NCBI GenBank assembly: GCA_030268105.1
Contig: BSDZ01000008.1
Location: forward strand, 3,968,001-4,032,000
DNA: 64,000 bases
DNA from: Volvox africanus
Lineage: Eukaryota; Chlorophyta; Chlorophyceae; Chlamydomonadales; Volvocaceae
Direction: 5' to 3'
Positions 53,691 to 64,000 of the stretch are shown one piece after another. Both the position numbers and the translations under genes were made by a program. Position 1 is the first letter of the stretch, and the number at the start of each line of letters is the position of its first letter. The notes under the pieces were generated by a model. It was not told the origin of the DNA and did not search any database. It saw only the letters and a program-made list of their open reading frames with translations.

Positions 53691-56600
53691 TCAACCTCTC
53701 GCCTCCTTGCTTTTTCCTTTCCCTTTCCGTTGCTCGCTATTGCGCGCTGTGCCGCCGATGCCCAACACCTCACCAAAACCTCGCGCCACCCCGTCACCAA
53801 CCAGATAACCCTTACCAGAAGACGTAGCAGCAGCTACCTGACCTGCAGCGGTAGTTCCGTCCCCGGCGGCTATCCCAGGATAGCCATCTCTACCCGCAAT
53901 CTGGATTTCCATCTCAGCCAGGACCTCATCCTTATTGCGTGCCTGGCTCTCCGCGCGCACCTCCGCCATGTGGCCAAAGTTTGACCGTTTACCGCTGGTC
54001 GCTGTTGCCGCTTTGCCCGCGGGCATTTCGACCATCAAGGCTGGGCTAGCCACCGCCGTCATCACACATGTAAACGCGACTCTATTCATATCACTTTGCT
54101 CGGAAGCGTGCGCGCCAACATTCCTGACGCCGGTCCCCAGAGAGCGCGGTATGTGCCTGAGAACGTTGTCTGTCTTTGTGATCTGCTCTGGAAGCGTCTT
54201 TGGTCTCGCATCGACAGCACCGCAGGCCCGGTTCGGCCAGTCAGGGGCAATATCGATGAGGTGTCGTGGCTGCCACCTGTCCAGAAATGCCATCAGCAAG
54301 TGGCTCAGCACTGCCACTGCGCCAAAGAAGGCACCCACCCAGCGACCTGCGGCGGCGTACCTACGGGAGAGCACATGGCAGAGCGCGTAAGGGGATGGTG
54401 GGCAGAGCCTTGTGGCAGGACGCAGACGGAAAGGATTTAGGTCAATGGGCTGGTGTTTCGCAGGTGCTGAGTAAACTGCTGGATGGACAATGTTGGACGA
54501 AGCTGTGATCTGCAGCAAGATTTTGTACACGCCGTGGCTTAACTTCAATTCGCTGCACCCGGACATATAGGATATCCAGGCCTGTCATGGGGCTGATCCG
54601 CCGTTGTCTAGTATCATGGTATGAAAGCTCCCCAGCAGCTGTCATAATGTGCTGCACTTGCAAGCAAGGGATCAAAACACAACGCACCTATGCAACCGCG
54701 CCGGCAAGCCATCGTCCCGCGTCGACGCCGCGACAGTGTTGTAGACATGTACAGTCCGCCGTGCCACATCATTCCAGTCGTACATTTGTCGTACGCGTTC
54801 ATGTTGTTTCGCGGGCTTCTGATACGGCACACGCAGCAGCGCCCGCTCTATCGCTTCCTGTGGCTCGACAGGAGTCAACAGCACAATACCCGCAGTTGGG
54901 GATGCACTATTTACCGCCAATATTTGTGCACGGCCGATGTGATGCATGATGTCACGCCATGTGATAGAGGACACACAGTGCTGGGAGGGGCTTTAGGCTG
55001 CAGCCTAAAGGAACAGGAGGTTTGATGCCGGAAACCATGCCAAGCCAATTCCACGACCTGGGTTACTTGTTTTCCCCATCCTAAAGGCTGGGCAAAATGA
55101 AGGCGCAGTCACTGCGTGTGTCGCTTAGGTCCAAGATCCGTTCCTGCCCCATCGGCAACCGTTCATCGCCTGGCTTCTCACCAGCAAGCCTTCCGCAGAC
55201 GGCTCAGCCAGTTCGACCATGTCAGGAGGTAGAACCTGCGACAGAGCAGTAGGGGCCGCTTAGACTGCGCCTGCGGCTAAGATGCTCGGGGAGTCCGGGT
55301 CCATCGACCTGAATTGGCAGGAGACCTCACTGTCATCCAGCAAAACTGCACAAGGACCATTGGATACGTGGTGCATGGCAGCGTTCCGGGTCAGCTGCGT
55401 GATAGGAGCACACCACCTGGGAAAGTTTGGGTGTAAAATCTAAGCGACCATGTTCACGTAAAGCTGATGAATACTTCAGACGACGGCTTTTTGGCGCCTT
55501 CCCTCCTCGTTGATGAACATACATGTCCCCTTCTCCTACCTCCGGCACACCCCCCACGGCGGTGGATACCACAACGAGTCCCGCCGCCGCCGCTTCGACC
55601 AGAGCCATGCAAAATGCCTCTGTGAGGCTGGCATTGACGAACACGTGACCGCGAACCTGCAGGAGTGATGGCAGTGGTCCTCCAGGTTGTCAAGAAGGAT
55701 CCAAACATGGGATCTCCGCCACCGGAGTGTAGACGACACAGTCCGGTGCGTTACGATTTGCAAGTTGCGTGTCGTAGGGAGGGTATTATCGGTTCTCCAT
55801 TGCTCCTTGCATCCTGTTAAAGCTGCCAGCTCACCATGAAATCCCTCGCACGTTCGTGCGGCACAGGCCCTTCCAACGCCACCCGATCTTCCAGTCCGTG
55901 GTCCGAAATGATCTGCGGTGGTAAGGAGCACCGGCAAGCGTTGAATTCACGCAGCGGACTTTTACCAGTCTGCATGGGAGGGAGGAACGTTGTAGTAAAC
56001 ATGGAAAACGCCATAGAACTGGGCAGCAGACCGATAAAATGAGTGTCGGATATATAGGACTTGGCGTGTCGGCCCGGAGACATCTTTAACCGTGACGAGG
56101 AAGACAAAGCAGACATCCAGGAGAGAGGATTTGCACATCCGCTGTCCGCGTCCTGACCCGCACAAGACGTTTGTTTTTTAGGTAGAAAAAGGGCTCGGTC
56201 TATCTTCGACCTGCCTATCCTCTAGAACAAGTTTTGCCCTTTTCCCGTGAATGATCATCCAGCAATTTGGCTCACCTTCTCCAGCAGTTGACGCTTGGGC
56301 CCGTCACCACCCACAATGACCCGCACGTTGGCGTGGCGATTGCACACCTCCGGAAGTACCAATGACAGCAGATCCACGCCCTTGCGGTACACCAGCCGGC
56401 ACAGCACTATCAGCACGATTTCATCGCGGACGGGGTCAGACGGCCAGGCGGCGCTAAGGTTGGGCTGGAACTGGGACGCGTCCACAGCTGCACGGAGGTG
56501 CGACGGACCAAGGAGACGTATTCCCGAACGTGAATGAAGACCGTTTACGTCATCCAATGGGCGTTGTGGTTATAGAGATGCTGGCTGCTGCCTGGTTCGT

Positions 56601-59600
56601 CCTGTCCATGTGCACACTAATCACAGATCCGCGCGCATCCTTCTGTCAGTCCCTTGCTGAAGCTGCGGCCAACCATGCACTAACGGACAACTGCGTGCAG
56701 ATGAACTCCCCTCGAATGAGGCCTGACATAACTTAGCTGTCCTACTGCTTACCGTTGGGAATCACGGACACAGTGGCGGGTGGTAGGCAGGCGCGCAACA
56801 CGGTGTTCTCCTTGCTGGTGTGTGACACGCAGATGACCGCGTGCACGTCGGACAGAACTGCTTTTAGCACCTGCGGGCGCCGTTTCAAGGATGTAGCTTG
56901 GAAAAGGTGAGCTGCGCACATGTAGTTTGTGCTGGCACGTTGTGTGTCTGCGTGTTTCCGATGACCTAGACCACAACTGTTCATCATTCAACGTGGCAAG
57001 ACGTGTTTTTAAGTGTTTTTGTGGTCGGCTGCTACAACAGTTGCATTTATGATGCAGTCCATTATGTCGGGGAGGAGTCAACAGAGGGATGTGGCCAATG
57101 CAGGAGATTGCGCAGATGCTGCAGCTCTGAATGGCTGTACCTCAACCCAGCTAGAAGGACTGCAACTCAGGACGGCTACAACTTCATAGCTCCCATGGCG
57201 GAGTGCAGCTACGGCGACAACTGACATTTTCGAATACATGGCTGCAGGCTGTCAAGGCATACACACTATACAGCAGATGAGTCCGGCGCCCCTGACCGTG
57301 CATGAGTATGCAGCCGACGACGCAGTGGGAGATGTGACAAACCAGCCGAGGAAAGGTGGTAGTCAAGCCCGACTTGGAGCATCCATTCACCATCCCCACG
57401 GCCGCACCTTGTTGAGCACGATAGATCCCGGGTCAGCAAAGCCGAACAGCGAGTGGTCGGTGAACACCACCTGCCAGCGGCGGGGCGACCAGTCAGTTGG
57501 GGATTCACTTTACAGAGGACGTTGAGAGCAGCTCTACGGCCCTTTTTCGGCTCTCTTAAGAGTCGCTGCGGCGGCCGCTGCACACTAAGCTTTCACGGCT
57601 GCGGCCCTTTTGCAGCTTGTTGTTGGGGTTTGCGGCTTTCAGGGAGATCCTGGTGGACTTATTATCACTGGGTTGTTGGGCGCAGCGCGCTAACGGTCTT
57701 CCTGCACGGTTCAGAGGCGGGCACAGCCGCTGAACTCCGCAAGGATTCATTGACAGGGCCTCCAGCCCGCCTCATGGTGAAACCCTGCGCCAGCCACCAG
57801 TCCAGTGCTTTGAACCATATCCCAGGATCCCATACGCAACCAAAAGTTTCGCCTCATCACCTTGAGCCCCAAGCTGCGTGCGTTGATGCAAGCCTCCAAA
57901 GCCATGGTGGAAAAAGCCTGACCGGATTTCGACAATGGGGAGCATTATGGCTCATTTCAGGCGGGGGCCTGAGGCCAGTACGGCAGCCGACTTTAGCCTA
58001 ACGATAGCTCGATAGGGGGAACCGGCGCTACACAGGCAAGGCAGGGTGCGGCATAGCTGCCGTGCGTGAATGTGTGCACCCACCTACCTACTCAATACTC
58101 ACCCACTTACCACCAGCATGGGGTGCAATGCTAGTGCAAGGCATTGTGATCTTGCTTAATGTGCATGAAAACTGAAAAGGATAACATGCAGCCAGACTAC
58201 TGTGTTGTTACTCTGCTAGCAAAGTAATGGTAATGGCTTGTGAAAGCTTGTTCACTGCTTCATAACTCGGCCCTCAGACCGCAGTCCCGTTTTGTTTGCT
58301 GAGGGGATTTTTGCAAAATAGCTGCACTGCTGCAGCATGCTGCAACCTAACACCATCAACCGCTGCAGCATGCTGCCATCCGGCCGACTTTCTTCTGGCC
58401 ATGTTCCCTCTCTATCCGGGCTTTTGCCCCCGAAACGGTCACGTAGCACCTGGTGTCCGTGCAGCAACGTGGCGCCCTCCCTCACGCAAATAGCTCGCAG
58501 CAGCCTTGCCCACCCTAAAAGGGTAGGGAAAGTCGCCTGTTGGTAGAAGGGCAGTCGGGGCAGGTAGTATACCTGTAGGACGCAGACAGGCCGGGCGTTC
58601 CACAAGTGGTGCTCGTAACTACCCACAGCGGCATTTGAAGCGAAAACTTGGGATGAAGGTTAAACGGACCGGCATCGCGAAGCATTACTTTACGAAAATG
58701 ATGTATGTAGGTATCATGGAAGAGATCTGATGCACCTACTGCAAAGACGGGTGAAACGGGCTAGCTTCGGGGTAACAAATAATGCACTGGCTTCTAGGCC
58801 AGACGGGACGGACTGAGATGATGGCTGGCAGCAGCTGAGAGTGCACCTCAGTAGGCCGTGCCGCTGCTGGGACAGCGTGGGAGATGACAGGCGCAGACGC
58901 GTAGCTGGCTGAGTGACATTAAGTCGGCACGAAACTCAACACATCGGCACAATAACAGAAGTTTCCAATTATGGAGAGGACGGGCATTGGGGGATAAATC
59001 GTGCTGTAATTTTACTGAGGTAGCGAGATCCCCGGCTGCCAGCTGGTGACGGGATATGGATCGGCCAGCAAAGCGCCATAAGCACCCTACTGCACTGCCT
59101 GAAAGCGCCAAACTGACCGCGAGAGCTAGGCGGTATGGCGAGGGGCGCCAAGGCGCGGGTGTGTGTGGTTTTCCTGACAGTGAATGCAGCACGACCAAAG
59201 CTTTTTGCCCAACTCCCGCCCCCGCCTTTTCGCTCTCAGTACTCTTGATATGGGGGCCCTACATAAACCCATACAAGCAGCCGCCGCAACGTGGTGGCCC
59301 CACGGCACCAGTAGCGGAGCCTCCAGACCTTGAGTCCGTTCGTGAGGTACCGTACTCCCGTACAATTGCCGTACGCGTGCGTGACGACCACCACCTGTAC
59401 AACGGAAGTTTATTCGCACGGGAAGTGATGTTCACGTGCTGGAAAACTCGCAACGACCAGGTTGCCCTATCCCATCTGATTCTCCATGCTTGCCTGTCGC
59501 GAAGGCTACAGCTATGCCTATGTGATGCGGATCGGGTTAGCAGTTCTGATCTGACCTCAAACTGTACACCTCAAGCTGCCCGACCTTAAATCCTCTGGGT

Positions 59601-59869
59601 CGTTAATGCGTTAATGCCCGGCCCAACTGCCTTGTTGCGTTTCCATTGTTCCACTCATAATGACCCTTACCGCTGGCAGCCGTCGACCCAATACGGGCTG
59701 GTGCATGGTGGTGAAAGGCGAACTGTTGCCGCCTTTGAGACGCGCACAATAACTACCTACCTGCTAGCCACAGCACAAGCATCGCTCACCTTGAGACCCA
59801 AGTTGATGAGGCATTGAGACAGCTGATAGATGTGGTTCTCCACGCCACCAAAATTGGGATAGAAGAAAT
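53691..59869 (-). CDS. PIGA: Phosphatidylinositol N-acetylglucosaminyltransferase catalytic subunit (PIG-A)
   Basis: Catalyses the first step of GPI-anchor synthesis on the cytosolic face of the ER, adding GlcNAc to phosphatidylinositol. Exons on the minus strand: 59869-59790, 59394-59329, 58572-58450, 57917-57861, 57470-57408, 56870-56753, 56487-56276, 55912-55835, 55656-55523, 54906-54688, 54360-53691; phases agree and give about 605 residues. Seen: [38 protein letters not shown] / [120 protein letters not shown], then a C-terminal membrane segment [18 protein letters not shown] before IDIAPDWP. The first residues (an ICMVSD-like start) need an upstream exon not found. A tail of about 170 extra low-complexity residues follows the membrane segment. 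Confidence 0.95.
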
Positions 59870-62440
59870 CTGGTTTGCGCACACACGTGACGTGGCCACA
59901 GTGCCTTGATGAGACCGCAGGATGATGATGCCAAAGGATGATGCGGTGCACGTCAACCTTCAATCGTTATTTGACTGCTAACTTCAGTCCATTTGAAAGT
60001 GGTGCCCTGCTGGTTTCGAACAAATACCGTCCCAACTCGCCCAGTGGCCATGCGCAGACGCCACGAGCTGCTCAGCCCAATGTCTGGGTCTGCAGCTTTC
60101 TTCGAACGCACACACCCCATCAGCCCCGCATGTTTGGCGACAAAACGGTCATCACAATTTTAGTCCCTCGTGCTTATGGTTGCTGATACGAGGGGTTGTC
60201 GGTGCGCGGGAAAGAGGTTTGAGCGGGAACGCCCGTGCGCCTGAACGACGAGGATGACTAATCCACGGCATGGGAGGGGCAACGCCCCGGTAACGGTTTG
60301 GGACGTGCATTGGTAACGTCCGGGCAAGAAACACAGAGCTTCCATAACTCCTAAACGAAAACTATGCGTATTAATCGTCATGGTTTTAGGAAGGGCTGAT
60401 CAAGCTGTGTGAGTGACACTAAACCCCAAATCGCCACACCGAAGACTAACATGCCGTTATCAACACATCTGATTAATGAGCCACTTCATATTGTATCGGA
60501 AATCCCATTTAATTTCAGGCGTACAACGGCGACCCACCGCTGACCATAATGACCCGGTGCTGGCGCTGCACCTGCTCGCCCTCCATGGCTTTGGCACAGC
60601 CAAGAGCCCTCCTCGTGCGGCCCCACGCCATTGCAAAGACCGAGTGAATAATTGTCACATTGCTATCATGATGTTGTTAGCTGCTATAATTAAGTTGTTG
60701 TGGACGACGCCTGACCATGCATACGGAAGCTTACGCGGGAAGGTAACTTCAAGCATGTCGTCTTCCTATATAAAGAATCAAGAGCCATCGAGCTGTAAGC
60801 ATGGGGGGTGTTGAGGCAATCAACGGGATGAGGGACGATATATTTATTTCCTGTCGCAACTTGGCGGGCCGAATAAAACTTAGGTAGCTTTCGGTGCGAT
60901 ACCAATTAATTTCTAGCTTGAGATGACTTTGTGCGAGAGATGGTGAAACTCAAACGCCGCGGAAATGCCGTACATGGAAGTTTTCGGGTCGCACGGGTGG
61001 CCGGCGTAAGAAGATGTGCTGCCCAACAGAATGCTGGGGCCAATGCTAGCTTCGTACGCTGCCATAATCAATTTAAAATATATCGTGCCAAGCTGTCTGA
61101 CTGGGGGATGCGGAATACTTAGGCAGCGTCCTTATCAAAAATGAGTTCCACGCTGACAATGCCAATCCTGACACCGGGGCCACTCAATCGATATCGTACT
61201 GCACATCTGCTGTTTCGGCGGCCCTAGGCAAGGTGGAACTGTACCGTACTCGTCCGTTTGCTTTGACTTTGGTAACTGAGAATTTGCCTTTGTGTGCAGT
61301 GACTTACAGGTCGCGGCATATTTAGCGTAAAAAGTTTATCCGAGTGTTTGTAATAGACAGTCCGAGCAACCCTGTCCTCACCATACACGGCAAGTTCCCC
61401 TATTGCTTTTGGTACGGAATGCTCAGGTCGAGACATACCAAGTTGTTTATCTGCTCACGTTTGCAGGCGCCGGCGAGGATAGCCCTGCCGCCTTTGCATC
61501 AGTGGCCAGTGGTGGAGCCTCCCTCGGGCGGCTTACCTACCTACTTTATAAAAACCCACATTATCAGCCGTGGCGAGATGCTGCTTCGGTGACACGAGGG
61601 CTAGCCCCCTTCGCGTATCTTTCCTTTGACGAGGATAACTACGACGCAATACGGAGCTGGTCAATTGCTTGTCGCCTAGCGGTGGTATAGCTCTAGGCCG
61701 GGGCATATCTGACCCTTACATCCCGGCATATTGCAGATCAATGCTTCGCATTTATTTGCGTCCTAGGTTGTGTGCCCAGTTGTGTACACGTTTTCCCAAG
61801 AAAGTCACGAGTACTACACAAGAGAGGTTCGCTGACATTGCCTGAATAACTAGTTATGGGTACACACAATGAACCCTACCTGCGGACATCTGGGACGATT
61901 GGATTAGTCTGATCTTCCGCCAGGAAAACCAAACCAAGGCCAAAAACTTCTGTAAGCGAGGTGGCCGTGAATTGCCCGTTGTGAACTCCTTTACGGGCGT
62001 GCGGAAACCTTTCCACTTGTGTTAAGATTACCTAAGGTTAGGATTTTATAGTGACGTCACGGTAGGGATAATGACAAAAGATACAAAGTTGTCTGACTTA
62101 ATACAATGAAAGCCGTGCCAGCTGTGCTCCGCCATGCTGGAATATAACAGAGTCCTCGTCTAGTTACAAGCGCAACGTGGCCCTTTAACAGCCATGCAGC
62201 ACTCTCTCCGTGGCACGGAACCCACCTCACCCCTCGGGCTAGGAATGCATGCGCGAGGACAGATTCAGCGCAGAGCAAACCATCCCCGTCAGGAATGGAT
62301 CCATTCAGAAATCCGCTAGTCACATGCACAACAGCTTCCTACAGGGACCGTCACCAGCACCATCACAACAGGATGCCTCTGCCTCATGATGGTTGCGGAG
62401 GCAACTGCCGCTTTCAGCGCTCGCAGATTGAAGTCCCAGC
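59870..62440. other. Region upstream of PIG-A without a recognised gene
   Basis: About 2.6 kb that should contain the first PIG-A exon and promoter and the 3' end of the eL40 gene. Two plus-strand stretches (about 60520-60610 and 61403-61690) have coding-like composition but no family motif. Confidence 0.35.
61403..61690 (+). CDS. Possible coding exon or small gene, unrecognised
   Basis: An open frame of about 95 codons with balanced composition (VVYLLTFAGAGEDS, GRLTYLLYKNPHYQPW, YLSFDEDNYDAIRSW) that reads more like protein than its neighbours. It is preceded by a CAG that could be a splice acceptor. No homologue comes to mind and nothing adjacent joins to it, so it may be a gene fragment or chance. 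Confidence 0.18.
   Translation: MLLVRNAQVETYQVVYLLTFAGAGEDSPAAFASVASGGASLGRLTYLLYKNPHYQPWRDAASVTRGLAPFAYLSFDEDNYDAIRSWSIACRLAVV

Positions 62441-64000
<1,560 letters not shown>

Noticed and set aside
53730..54390. Plus-strand open frames opposite the last PIG-A exon
   Set aside because: They mirror the low-complexity tail of PIG-A and have no motifs of their own.

Overview
This is an intron-dense nuclear segment from a eukaryote, most likely a green alga. Reasons: nearly every gene can be read only by joining short exons with GT-AG borders; the set combines a bacterial-type (probably plastid) release factor 3, a plant-type 2Fe-2S ferredoxin-like protein, photorespiratory serine-glyoxylate aminotransferase, an F-box/SUKH/ApaG protein of the plant SKIP16 type, and a B12 adenosyltransferase, which algae have and land plants generally lack. 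Family assignments rest on recognised motifs, not on a database search. Exon borders were chosen by hand so that frame, phase and conserved motifs agree.

Layout. 280-3500 (+): C-terminal half of peptide chain release factor 3. 5269-10871 (-): a 15-exon RecQ-family DNA helicase. 12505-13895 (-): ARL2 small GTPase, 5 exons, complete. 14217-15338 (+): 2Fe-2S ferredoxin-like protein. 16260-18934 (+): serine-glyoxylate aminotransferase, 6 exons. 22037-24500 (-): cob(I)alamin adenosyltransferase, 6 exons. 25131-32919 (+): a 14-exon coiled-coil protein. 38050-41755 (-): an oxidoreductase resembling ferredoxin-NADP reductase, 11 exons. 42340-47043 (+): F-box/SUKH/ApaG protein, 11 exons. 48449-53196 (+): an unrecognised 1105-residue protein, 8 exons. 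53691-59869 (-): PIG-A glycosyltransferase of GPI-anchor synthesis, 11 exons plus a missing first exon. 62441-63357 (-): C-terminal part of a ubiquitin-eL40 fusion whose ubiquitin part continues off the right edge.

The genes are unrelated housekeeping, organellar and signalling functions in mixed orientation, as expected for a nuclear genome; there are no operons. ARL2/ferredoxin, adenosyltransferase/coiled-coil and oxidoreductase/F-box are head-to-head pairs that could share promoter regions. Long stretches without a recognisable gene (18935-22036, 32920-38049, 59870-62440) hold only short open frames and simple repeats. No tRNA, rRNA, CRISPR array, transposase or reverse transcriptase was recognised.

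The points most worth a second look are two BRC-like FQTA motifs in the RecQ tail, the unrecognised 1105-residue protein, a coiled-coil gene whose 13 introns are all phase 0, a GC-AG intron in ARL2, a set of GTC-type splice donors, and an apparent intron immediately before the stop codon of the eL40 gene.
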